Assembly (NCBI GenBank): GCA_051252415.1
Contig: JBPOGA010000003.1
Coordinates: 186,001-250,000, forward strand
DNA: 64,000 nt
Direction: 5' to 3'
From: JBPOFY01 sp051252415
GTDB taxonomy: Bacteria > Verrucomicrobiota > Verrucomicrobiia > Opitutales > Coraliomargaritaceae
Positions 53,591 through 61,609 of this stretch are shown here, in pieces. Both the position numbers and the translations under genes were made by a program. Under the pieces are notes generated by a model. It had not been told where the DNA came from, ran no database searches, and worked only from the letters and a program-made list of their open reading frames with translations. Position 1 is the first letter of the stretch. Each line of letters starts with the position of its first letter.

Positions 53591-53611
53591 GGAAGTATGT
53601 GCAATGGGCAC

Positions 53612-53644
53612 AAAAAAGCCGGAACCCACTATTGGATTCCGGCT
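53612..53644 (-). terminator. Rho-independent terminator, minus strand
   Basis: AGCCGGAA and TTCCGGCT form the stem; the A-run at 53612-53617 is the T-run of the minus strand. It ends the transcript of the phosphofructokinase gene and its long 3' region. Confidence 0.8.
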
Positions 53645-53709
53645 GAGTGAAATGAATGTCGCGTCGAATTAGAGCATTTTGCGTTTAATCTGACTTCTTT
53701 CGATGTAGC

Positions 53710-53810
53710 CGCCTCACTCTGTGAGGCGTTCGTGGGCTTTCGAGAGTCAGAAGTGAACACGGCACAGATCCGTCGTCGCCTACGGCTATGCCGAACGCAG
53801 GTGCCGTGGC
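53710..53810 (-). other. Structured 3' region of the PPi-PFK transcript
   Basis: An 8-bp hairpin CGCCTCAC-TCT-GTGAGGCG (53710-53728 region), a TAGCCG/CGGCTA pair and an 8-bp CACGGCAC/GTGCCGTG long-range stem (53758-53765 with 53801-53808) follow one another between the PFK stop and its terminator. It may be a dispersed repeat or a structured 3' UTR; no known RNA family recognised. Confidence 0.35.
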
Positions 53811-53844
53811 TACAATGGTCGAGTCTTATTTTATGCAGAATGCG

Positions 53845-55086
53845 CTAGTGCCCAGATTGAGCGATATTTGCGCCCTTGGCTTGTCCAATTGAATCAAGGA
53901 GTTCTTCGAACCAAGGAGTGTCGATGTTGAATGGCTTGCCACCTGCGATACGAGGAAACTCGATCGCGCGAAGAATATTTCGGTCATCGTCATCGTGACC
54001 GATCACGCCGCTTTCACCGACGACTGCACAGTCAACTGCGAGATCGGTGCAGCTCTTGATGAGGCGGAGGTCTTCGGCATTGGCGGGTGCCGCGCGGGCA
54101 AAATAACCGCTCTTTTGAACCAGTACTTTTTCTGCATCGAGCATCTTGGCGAATTGTTCGCCGAACCATTTGCCTGGGTTCACGGCATCGAGCTTCACAT
54201 GGCCGAACGCGTCGCGTGGCACTTCTTCGCCAGCTGCTTCCATCTCTTTGATGATCGTTTCGACACCTGCGCCTTCAGAGATGAAGATGTTGACGTTGTC
54301 GTGTTCATCCATGACTGCCTTGAGTCGCTTCGCTTCGGCTTGAATGTCGACCTCCATTTCGGGGATGAAGATTGCATGCACGTCTTTGCGGATTTCGGAG
54401 AGGCCTACGGCCTCGGCCCAATCGAGGCTGTCGAGGCGCTTGCGGTAGGCATCAGCAGTTGCGGCAGTAAGCCAGCCGCAGTTGCGACCCATTACTTCGT
54501 GTATGATTAGCATGCGCGGATTGGCATTGTGCTCCGCGACTACGTTTTCGAAATACTTTGCCCCTTCTTCAGCAGCAGTCCACGCGCCGAGGCTTTGAGC
54601 GATTGGGAAGACGTCGTTGTCGATCGTCTTCGGCAGGCCAACCACAGTGAGTGCGTAGTCATTCTCGCCCAAGTAAGCAGCGAGATCTGCGGCAGTTGTG
54701 TTGGTGTCGTCACCGCCAATTGTGTGAAGCACGTCGACATTGTCCTTAGTTAACTGCTCTGCAGCCACCTTGAGAGGGTCTTCACCTTCTTTCACTAGAC
54801 CTCGCTTCACGCAGTCTTCGACGTTGGTGAGCTTGACACGGCTGTTGCCGATAGGGCTACCTCCGTGGTAATGAAGCGTGCCCGCACTAGCGCGAATTTC
54901 TTCAGTCACTAGAATGCTGTCGCCTTGTAGGAGACCTTTGTAACCGCTACGGTAGCAGATGATCTCGATGTCCGGGTAGAGTTCTGTGTAGCGCTCGATC
55001 AGTCCACCAATGGCGGAGGAGAGACAGGGAGCAAGGCCACCAGCGGTGAGGATGGCGACTTTTTTAACGGATTTGATTTCAGCCAT
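53845..55086 (-). CDS. Pyrophosphate-dependent 6-phosphofructokinase
   Basis: 413 residues. The glycine loop reads GGLAPCLSSAIGGLIERYTE, as in PPi-PFKs of alphaproteobacteria and PVC bacteria. GGDDTNTTA (124-132) has the second aspartate that blocks ATP use and marks PPi specificity; PKTIDND (152-158) is the catalytic loop. It interconverts fructose 6-phosphate and fructose 1,6-bisphosphate reversibly with PPi. With the PPi-PEPCK at 20.8 kb it suggests a PPi-based glycolysis. Apparently monocistronic. Confidence 0.93.
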   Translation of the reverse strand: MAEIKSVKKVAILTAGGLAPCLSSAIGGLIERYTELYPDIEIICYRSGYKGLLQGDSILVTEEIRASAGTLHYHGGSPIGNSRVKLTNVEDCVKRGLVKEGEDPLKVAAEQLTKDNVDVLHTIGGDDTNTTAADLAAYLGENDYALTVVGLPKTIDNDVFPIAQSLGAWTAAEEGAKYFENVVAEHNANPRMLIIHEVMGRNCGWLTAATADAYRKRLDSLDWAEAVGLSEIRKDVHAIFIPEMEVDIQAEAKRLKAVMDEHDNVNIFISEGAGVETIIKEMEAAGEEVPRDAFGHVKLDAVNPGKWFGEQFAKMLDAEKVLVQKSGYFARAAPANAEDLRLIKSCTDLAVDCAVVGESGVIGHDDDDRNILRAIEFPRIAGGKPFNIDTPWFEELLDSIGQAKGANIAQSGH

Positions 55087-55214
55087 GATATTTGTTCTTT
55101 AGAGTTAAATTTGAGATGCTGTTGTGCGGTTTTTGGCGCCGCTGGCAAACTCGAAACGAAGAGCGAGTATTCGGATGCGAGTCTATATGGCCGGCTAATA
55201 GTCCGTATTATGGC

Positions 55215-55577
55215 TTATTTGACAGTCAGTAGAGCTGCTGAAATTACACGGTCAATTGCTTGGAAGTCGATTTCAACGCTGTCTCCAAACCGAAGGCAGC
55301 CTTTGCCATGATCAATCTTTGGATGTGTATCAATATAGCTTTGGATTAATTCTGGCCTGCATGTGTAGACCGCGAGATGGTGTTTTTGATTGCCGATGGC
55401 CAGCCAGCCATGGCTGCCTTCAAGGGTCGGCATTTTGTATTTTAGCGACACCTTTAAGTCTGATGTTAGCGCTCGAATACGCTTTTCAAGCTCATTTAGA
55501 CGAGCCGCTCGTAATTTAGGAATGGCCGCATAATAGCCACTCAGTGTGTCGATTTGCATTTCTGAATACTTGAGCAC
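55215..55577 (-). CDS. DUF1801 (YdhG-like) protein
   Basis: 120 residues. SLKYKMPTLEGSHGWLAIGN, KHHLAVYTCRPELIQSY and GKGCLRFGDSV fit the DUF1801/YdhG fold, whose function is not established (iron-chaperone-like in Gram-positives). Met7 (55559) is an alternative start. Alone between the divergent PFK and kinase genes. Confidence 0.75.
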   Translation of the reverse strand: MLKYSEMQIDTLSGYYAAIPKLRAARLNELEKRIRALTSDLKVSLKYKMPTLEGSHGWLAIGNQKHHLAVYTCRPELIQSYIDTHPKIDHGKGCLRFGDSVEIDFQAIDRVISAALLTVK

Positions 55578-55634
55578 TTTTCAAAATATGCAATTGCCAG
55601 TTGAGTATCATGGTCTACTCCTACTTTTATTAAA

Positions 55635-57161
55635 ATGGATAGCGCTAAACCATCACTCCCTATAAGTTTTGAGGACATCGTTACTTTGGCGCCGGATGCC
55701 ATAATCGTGCACGATTTGAATGACGTCGTCTTGGCTTGGAATCAGCATTCCGAGGAACTCTACGGATGGAGTTCGAGTGAAATCGTTGGGCGTGAAGTTA
55801 CGAAGATACTTTATTTAAACCGAAAACTGCGCACTGAAGCGATTCAATGCCTGATGGATCAAGGTGCCTGGGAGGGAGAGCTGCGCCAGACCGATCGAAA
55901 TGGGGATGAACATTTGGTTCGCGTTCGACAGCGTTTGCACAGTGATTCTAAGGGGCAACCGCAGGCGATACTTTCGTATAACACAGATGTTACCCAGCTT
56001 CGAAAGGAGGAGGATACGAAAGAACATACGTCTCATGTCCGTTCTTCGAGTCTTCTTGCCGGTGCATTTGCACACGAAATGAATAATACGCTTGCACCAA
56101 TTATGCTATCTTCAGCGATGTTGAAACGTTCTCTTGAAGATGGGAAACCAAAAGAAATGGCTTCGATGATTGAGAAGTGTGCACAAAAAAGCGCAGAGTT
56201 GATCGCAGGCTTGCTTGCTTTTGAGCAAGGTAAAGGAGGCGGGGGTGCAATTATCCGTAAAACACTTATCGCGCGGTCGATTAAAAAGGTGGTGGCATCA
56301 GTTCTCAACGATACGGTAGAACTAAACTTTTGTGTGGATGATGACCTGTGGGAGTTTCAGGGGGAGATCGACGAGCTTACTGATGTTTTTGAATCTGTTA
56401 TGCAGAATGCAGTCGAAGCTATGCCGGAAGGTGGTAAGTTGGACATTCAAGTGAGTAATCGGATGTTGGATCAGAACTCTGTGGATTTGGCGCTCGGTGC
56501 AAAAGTAGGCCCCTATGTGGTATTCAGGTTCACAGATGATGGGCTTGGGATTGATGAAGCGTCTCTGAAGCATGTGGCGGAACCATTTTTTACGACAAAA
56601 AATCCGAAGCATGGTTTTGGTTTCGGACTTGCTGCGTCGCAGGCCACGATCAAGGGACATAAGGGCTTTATCGTGATTGAGAGCACTCAAGGCTCGGGCA
56701 CCAGCGTGAGCGTTTTCCTGCCTGCGTATATTTCAAATGATGACGGTGGGAATATCGCTCCTCCAGAGTCTAAGGAGGGCGAGGGCATCATCGTACTTAT
56801 CGCGGATGATGAGTTCTTTGTTCGTGAATCGATTAAAAAAGCATTAGAAGAGCGTGGCTATTCAGTTCTCACTGCCAAGGACGGGATTGACGCCTTGGCG
56901 GTGTATGCGAATCAGCCAGATCAGATTCATTTGGTGGTTTCGAATATCGAAATGCCCTTCATGGATGGGCCTACTCTATGCCGCGCTTTAAAGAAATTTA
57001 ATCCTAATGTGAATATCTTGGTGTCCAGTGGACATCAACATGAAGCGAAGATAGAATCGATTAAAGCGACAGGGGTAGAACATTTCCTTTCGAAGCCTTA
57101 TACGGCTGAGGAGTTGTCAGATCAGATTCAGTTGATTTTGAAGGGCGAGAAACCTTCATAA
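55635..57161 (+). CDS. Hybrid histidine kinase with degenerate receiver (PAS-HK-REC)
   Basis: 508 residues, no membrane segment. PAS domain (about 12-125: APDAIIVHDLNDVVLAWNQH), dimerisation helix with His147 (AGAFAHEMNNTLAPIML), HATPase_c (VFESVMQNAVEAMPEGGKLD, FTDDGLGID, GFGFGLAASQATIKGHKGFI), and a C-terminal receiver (about 388-505). In the receiver the phosphoacceptor position is Asn437 (LVVSNIEMPFMDG) instead of Asp, so it probably cannot be phosphorylated; Asp pair and Lys (LSKPYT) are kept. Cytoplasmic sensor; ligand unknown. Confidence 0.88.
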   Translation: MDSAKPSLPISFEDIVTLAPDAIIVHDLNDVVLAWNQHSEELYGWSSSEIVGREVTKILYLNRKLRTEAIQCLMDQGAWEGELRQTDRNGDEHLVRVRQRLHSDSKGQPQAILSYNTDVTQLRKEEDTKEHTSHVRSSSLLAGAFAHEMNNTLAPIMLSSAMLKRSLEDGKPKEMASMIEKCAQKSAELIAGLLAFEQGKGGGGAIIRKTLIARSIKKVVASVLNDTVELNFCVDDDLWEFQGEIDELTDVFESVMQNAVEAMPEGGKLDIQVSNRMLDQNSVDLALGAKVGPYVVFRFTDDGLGIDEASLKHVAEPFFTTKNPKHGFGFGLAASQATIKGHKGFIVIESTQGSGTSVSVFLPAYISNDDGGNIAPPESKEGEGIIVLIADDEFFVRESIKKALEERGYSVLTAKDGIDALAVYANQPDQIHLVVSNIEMPFMDGPTLCRALKKFNPNVNILVSSGHQHEAKIESIKATGVEHFLSKPYTAEELSDQIQLILKGEKPS

Positions 57162-57225
57162 AGTTTCACGCCGCCATTTGCCTTTCTGCTCGACGGGTTG
57201 TGCGCCGCAGCTATCACTTAGTTGT

Positions 57226-58011
57226 ATGTCAGCCAAGGTATTTACGATTGCGAATCAAAAGGGTGGAGTTGGTAAAACGACAACCGCCATTAATCTCAGT
57301 TATGCCCTCGCTCAGAGCGGGGTGCGCACGGTCTTGGTCGATCTTGACCCTCAGGCTAATGCCACCAGCGGTCTTGGCCTCGAGAAGCATGAAGGTGGTA
57401 GTTTGTATGGCCCGCTTTGCGGAGAAGGTAGTGCTTTGGATAAAGTGCAACCTGTGGGATCGAGCGATTGCTTGTTCATCATCCCGTCTGAGGTCGATAT
57501 GGCTGCGATCGAGATCGAGCTGTTTCAGCGTGAAGATTATTTGGTTCAATTACGCGAATGCTTAGCACCACTTCGAGAGTCTGGCGATTACGATGCGATC
57601 ATCCTCGATTGCCCTCCGGCTCTGGGAATGCTTTCGATGAATAGCCTCGCGGCTGCCGATTACCTTTTGATTGCGCTGCAATGTGAATATCTCGCAATGG
57701 AAGGCCTTGGTCAGATCCTAAAGGTCGTTGATAAATTGCGCGAGGCTGGCGTGAATGATAGCCTCGAACTCGGTGGTATTTTAATGACCATGTTCGACCA
57801 ACGCACGAACCTCAGTCACCAAGTGGTCGGCGAAGTGCGTAACCACTTTGATGACCTAGTTTTTCGCAGTATGATCCCACGCTCAATTCGTTTGAGCGAG
57901 GCGCCGAGCTTCGGCCAATCAATTTTCGAATATGAGCCCACGAGTAATGGTGCACATGCTTACCGTTATTTGGCCGATGAAATTATCGAACGCTTTGATC
58001 TTGGTAAGTAG
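57226..58011 (+). CDS. parA: ParA/Soj family ATPase
   Basis: 261 residues from the ATG at 57226. Deviant Walker A KGGVGKTT (Lys12 and Lys17), VLVDLDPQANATSGLG, LDCPPALGMLSMNSLAAAD and PRSIRLSEAPSFGQ are Soj/ParA features. It segregates chromosomes or positions cargo by ATP-dependent DNA binding. No parB or parS is adjacent, so the chromosomal partner may lie elsewhere. An upstream ATG at 57178 is out of family. Followed by a XerC/D gene. Confidence 0.9.
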   Translation: MSAKVFTIANQKGGVGKTTTAINLSYALAQSGVRTVLVDLDPQANATSGLGLEKHEGGSLYGPLCGEGSALDKVQPVGSSDCLFIIPSEVDMAAIEIELFQREDYLVQLRECLAPLRESGDYDAIILDCPPALGMLSMNSLAAADYLLIALQCEYLAMEGLGQILKVVDKLREAGVNDSLELGGILMTMFDQRTNLSHQVVGEVRNHFDDLVFRSMIPRSIRLSEAPSFGQSIFEYEPTSNGAHAYRYLADEIIERFDLGK

Positions 58012-58080
58012 CTGGCGCAGCACCATCTAGGTGCACATTTTTAGACTTTAGTTACCTTTCGTGGGCATGAGCAGTTTCTG

Positions 58081-59031
58081 ATGGCAGTCAGGGGCGACCA
58101 CCAGTATATTTCCTTAGCATTGGATACCCTCATTCCATATCTCGATAAATTCTGCGATCACCTCGCCTTGGAGCGGCGTGTCTCTAAATACACGGTTCGT
58201 AACTACCGAGCGGCGGTAGAGCAATTTGTCGAGTGGATGCGTGAAGCAGGGAAATGGGACGACGATTTTGGCGCAGTGCGCCCGATGCATGTACGTTCGT
58301 TTTTAATCGAGCAGGGCCGTCGGAAAGCCCGTCGAACTTTACATAATCAAGTGTCTGGCCTACGCGCGTTTTACCTCTACTTACGAAAGCATGGGGTCGT
58401 GGAGGCGAACCCATTTACCGGAGTGACCTTGCCTAAGCTAGACAAGCCATTGCCCAAGTTTTTAACCGAAGCACAGATGCAGCTATTGCTCGATGCGCCA
58501 GTCGCGTTGTGGAAAGATGGTAAATTAAGTGAGTTCGATGCATTCCGTGATAGTCTGATCCTTGAACTGTTGTATGGCGGTGGTCTGCGAGTTAGCGAAC
58601 TGTGTGGCTTGAATCATGGGCAGGTCGACCTCTCACAGGGCATTGCCCGAGTGCTTGGTAAGGGAAATAAAGAGCGACTCTGTCCGCTCGGCCCCGTGGC
58701 GATTCGTTGTCTCGAAGTCTTTGTTGAACGCTTCGAATTGACTGCTGCCTATGATGCCGCCGTCATTTGCCAACGAAATGGTAAGCGTATGGACCCGCGT
58801 CAAATTCAGAAACTTATAAAAACGCATCTCGCTGCCGCCGAACTACCTCTGGATATGACGCCGCACAAACTGCGCCATTCGTTTGCGACACATATGCTCG
58901 ACCATGGCGCAGATCTGCGTGCCGTGCAGGAACTACTGGGGCACGCAAACTTATCGACTACGCAGATTTACACACACGTTTCCATTGCCCGCTTGAAGGA
59001 AGCACATCAGCAGGCACACCCCAGAGCATAG
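58081..59031 (+). CDS. Tyrosine recombinase XerC/XerD
   Basis: 316 residues. N-terminal SAM-like core-binding domain, then the catalytic residues Arg170 (GGGLRVSEL), Lys195, His262 and Arg265 (PHKLRHSFATH), His288 and Tyr297 (LGHANLSTTQIYTHV). Length and sequence match the chromosome-dimer resolvases XerC or XerD, not phage integrases, so a housekeeping role at dif is likely. Four bases separate it from the MOSC gene. Confidence 0.88.
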   Translation: MAVRGDHQYISLALDTLIPYLDKFCDHLALERRVSKYTVRNYRAAVEQFVEWMREAGKWDDDFGAVRPMHVRSFLIEQGRRKARRTLHNQVSGLRAFYLYLRKHGVVEANPFTGVTLPKLDKPLPKFLTEAQMQLLLDAPVALWKDGKLSEFDAFRDSLILELLYGGGLRVSELCGLNHGQVDLSQGIARVLGKGNKERLCPLGPVAIRCLEVFVERFELTAAYDAAVICQRNGKRMDPRQIQKLIKTHLAAAELPLDMTPHKLRHSFATHMLDHGADLRAVQELLGHANLSTTQIYTHVSIARLKEAHQQAHPRA

Positions 59032-59034
59032 GCG

Positions 59035-59604
59035 ATGACTCCGGAACCTTATGTAGACGCCATTCGTTTGGCACAAGCTGCACCAGTCGGGCAAGGGCGA
59101 GTCGATTTCTTGATCAATCGTCCTAATGAGGGCGTGCATACTCCAGTCGATGAACTGTATTTTGATGTCGAAAAAGGTATTCTCGGAGATCGTTGGCAGC
59201 AAACTGCTTGGCTGAGGCTGCCCGACGGTCGGCCAGACCCCCGTGTTCAAGTCAGTGTGACCAATACCAATGTTATGCGCTGTTTTATAGGTGAACACAG
59301 TGAGGGGGTATTTAGCTGCGGGGATAACGTGTATACAAATTTAAACCTTTCAGAGCTAACGTTGCCAGTCGGGTCACGACTCCAAATTGGTGAAGCCATT
59401 ATCGAAGTCAGTGATGTAGTCAACGATGCCTGCGGGAAGTTCTCTCAGCGCTTTGGCAAGGAGGCCTTTGCATGTGTGCGCGCGGCCGAGAATGCGCCAC
59501 TTCGCTTGCGTGGATTGTTTGCCAGAATCGTTCAATCAGGGGCTGTCGCTTCGGGAGACATCGTTGCATTAATTGGCGAGTCATCAATGTGCCCAGTTCG
59601 CTAA
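59035..59604 (+). CDS. MOSC-domain protein
   Basis: 189 residues. GILGDRWQQTAW, CGKFSQRFGKEAF and the end LRGLFARIVQSGAVASGDIV are the MOSC pattern including the conserved cysteine (DACGKF). MOSC proteins carry sulfur for molybdenum-cofactor enzymes or act as stand-alone sulfur handlers. No molybdoenzyme is nearby. It follows the recombinase by 3 bp, so the two are probably co-transcribed. Confidence 0.85.
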   Translation: MTPEPYVDAIRLAQAAPVGQGRVDFLINRPNEGVHTPVDELYFDVEKGILGDRWQQTAWLRLPDGRPDPRVQVSVTNTNVMRCFIGEHSEGVFSCGDNVYTNLNLSELTLPVGSRLQIGEAIIEVSDVVNDACGKFSQRFGKEAFACVRAAENAPLRLRGLFARIVQSGAVASGDIVALIGESSMCPVR

Positions 59605-59667
59605 TTTTATAGATATTTTTTGAATTATTAATATCGCCATGTTTTTATAGAGTGTTAGCTATATGGC

Positions 59668-60549
59668 ATGAATAAGGCACTACTACCATTTTCAATTCTA
59701 GCAGTCTGCGCGCAATCTGCGCATGCGGTTCTAGATATTTCCTCTGCTTCGACTGCTGCTAATGGATGGGTTGAGGTTAGTTTTGGTGTTGGTCAGCAGT
59801 CGGATTACTTTGGTGATGCGCAAACTGCCAACGCTGGGACAGAGTCTGACATCGTCGGTGATGCCACTAGTCCAGGTTTCTTTATGTACAGTGATGGAAC
59901 TGATATTGCATTCCGTATGCGCGTGGGCGAAGCGGCTAATACGAGTGAGTTTGGTAGCGTATTTGTTGTCGGTTTCGACGTTAATGGAGACAATGCGCTA
60001 GATTTTTACACGGCGCTAGATATAGATTCTATAGGTCCTGGAAATACAAAAGCTGATATTGGTGTATTTCAGTTTCAAGGGGCTGCCACAACTCCGGGTA
60101 CCACTTCCTTTGCTCATCCTAAAAATGATGTTTTGAATGGCACAGGTAATCAGATTACTAGTGTGAATTACAATTGGTCGGCTGCAAACACCATTGATGA
60201 TGGTATAAACGGTAATCCGCTAGCTCCTGTTGATATTGATGGAAATGGTGGGCTCGATTATTTTATTAGCTACGCTTTGCCACTCTCAGAAATGGTGGCT
60301 GCGATCAATAATAATGGGTTTCCCAGTTTTGATTCCAGCTCGGTAGTTCGCTTGGTGGTGATGAATTCTCAGAATTTGCAGCAGCTCAATAACGACTATG
60401 CAGGTGTAAATAATGATTTAATTGATGACAATACACCTTGGATTGATGGGGGACTCTCTGATCCCCTTCAAGTCCCTGAGCATTCAACATACGCCTTGAT
60501 TTTTGGTGCATTGGCCCTTGCTTTCACGGCGTCACGGCGTCGTAAGTAG
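59668..60549 (+). CDS. PEP-CTERM exosortase substrate
   Basis: 293 residues. Signal peptide at the N-terminus (LLPFSILAVCAQSAHA), Asn/Asp/Ser-rich secreted body, and a C-terminal sorting signal: VPEHSTYALIFGALALAFTA followed by SRRRK. The tripeptide-type motif is VPEHST where VPEPST is usual; the hydrophobic helix and basic tail are complete. It should be processed by the exosortase at 11330-12376. Function of the secreted body unknown; DVNGDNALDFY and DIDGNGGLDYF stretches resemble calcium-binding loops. Confidence 0.88.
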   Translation: MNKALLPFSILAVCAQSAHAVLDISSASTAANGWVEVSFGVGQQSDYFGDAQTANAGTESDIVGDATSPGFFMYSDGTDIAFRMRVGEAANTSEFGSVFVVGFDVNGDNALDFYTALDIDSIGPGNTKADIGVFQFQGAATTPGTTSFAHPKNDVLNGTGNQITSVNYNWSAANTIDDGINGNPLAPVDIDGNGGLDYFISYALPLSEMVAAINNNGFPSFDSSSVVRLVVMNSQNLQQLNNDYAGVNNDLIDDNTPWIDGGLSDPLQVPEHSTYALIFGALALAFTASRRRK

Positions 60550-60564
60550 TGCAATAACTTTAAC

Positions 60565-60603
60565 AAAAACGCCCGTAGGCTAGATGTTTACGGGCGTTTT
60601 TTT
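60565..60603 (+). terminator. Rho-independent terminator of the PEP-CTERM gene
   Basis: AAAAACGCCCGTA pairs with TACGGGCGTTTTT with an 11-nt loop and extra T residues after it; 15 bp past the stop codon. Confidence 0.92.
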
Positions 60604-60664
60604 GTGTAGTATTGTCGTGTTTTCTATGGAAAACTGCCAGTTCATGTTTTTTTATATATAATCG

Positions 60665-61606
60665 ATGGATAAAGTTTTTAACATCCTTGGATATAAGGTG
60701 CGAAAGCGCACCGTATGGATATTCTTCGGGGGGGCCTTGTTATTGTTGTGTGCAGGGGTCGCGATCTATCTATCTTTGGCATATTACGTGCGTAGTAATC
60801 CTGTTGATCGTTCGGTGTTTTATGAACTGCCAGTCGATCCAGATGCTGCTAAACCAAAGTCGAAAACTCCGATACGGGAAGACTCTGTTGTGGAAGATGA
60901 CGAACCAGTCGAGGAGTTGCCACTTCAGGTATTAATGCCCCAGTCAAAGAACCCACTGAAGACACTTCTAGATCGACATATTTCAGTCACAGGGGCGGCC
61001 GGATTTAAGACCTTGAGGGCCTTTGGTGAGTATCGTTTGGGAGAGGTTAACTTCAGTATCATCGCTATGTCACGTGCTCCAAACTTATATAAGCAAATGA
61101 TGGAAGCTTATGGAGCGGAAGTTGAGGTTGGTTGCGAGAATGATCGAATTTGGGCGAATGAAACGATTCCGATATATCTAAAATCGGATGATGAAACGAT
61201 GAAGTTAGCTGACCGCATGGTGTTTTATCTAGAGTTGTCGATTATGGCCTTAGGTTGGTTAGACACTGATGACTGGATCGAAGGAAGATACCAATTCATG
61301 GGAGATGAGGAATGGGATGGACGGCAAGTATACGTCATCAAGTTTAAGGGAGCAGAGGTCCCTGTATTTCACTATTTGGATGCGGAAACGGCTCGAGAAT
61401 TGCGCCGCACAGCGACTGTTGTTGGGGTGGACGGAGCAGAGTATAATTTAGAGGTCGTCTACTTGCCACCCTCGGAGAAGAGTGGATTTTTGCTACCCGA
61501 TGGATATGTCTGTCGGCAGAATGGAGAGATCATCAACGAAGCGATCTTCACCAAATTCGAATTTGATAAGTGGTTACCTTCGCTACTCTTTGAGGATCCA
61601 GAGTAA
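60665..61606 (+). CDS. Membrane-anchored protein, LolA-like domain possible
   Basis: 313 residues. One transmembrane helix (WIFFGGALLLLCAGVAIYLS, about 19-38), then an acidic linker and a domain from about 100 onward. HISVTGAAGFKTLRAFGEYR and the strand-rich segment after it are reminiscent of the LolA/outer-membrane-lipoprotein-sorting-like fold, but this is only an impression. It converges on ccsA with a 3-bp gap. Function unknown. Confidence 0.6.
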   Translation: MDKVFNILGYKVRKRTVWIFFGGALLLLCAGVAIYLSLAYYVRSNPVDRSVFYELPVDPDAAKPKSKTPIREDSVVEDDEPVEELPLQVLMPQSKNPLKTLLDRHISVTGAAGFKTLRAFGEYRLGEVNFSIIAMSRAPNLYKQMMEAYGAEVEVGCENDRIWANETIPIYLKSDDETMKLADRMVFYLELSIMALGWLDTDDWIEGRYQFMGDEEWDGRQVYVIKFKGAEVPVFHYLDAETARELRRTATVVGVDGAEYNLEVVYLPPSEKSGFLLPDGYVCRQNGEIINEAIFTKFEFDKWLPSLLFEDPE

Positions 61607-61609
61607 GGC

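Noticed and set aside
53313..53629. Overlapping open frames at the end of the YeeZ-like gene
   Set aside because: Alternative-frame shadows of the reductase; the 52676-53590 frame has the Rossmann and YeeZ features.
58081..59031. Tyrosine recombinase considered as a phage or island integrase
   Set aside because: Length, motif spacing and housekeeping neighbours fit XerC/D; it is 47 kb from the tRNA-associated region and no att repeats adjoin it.
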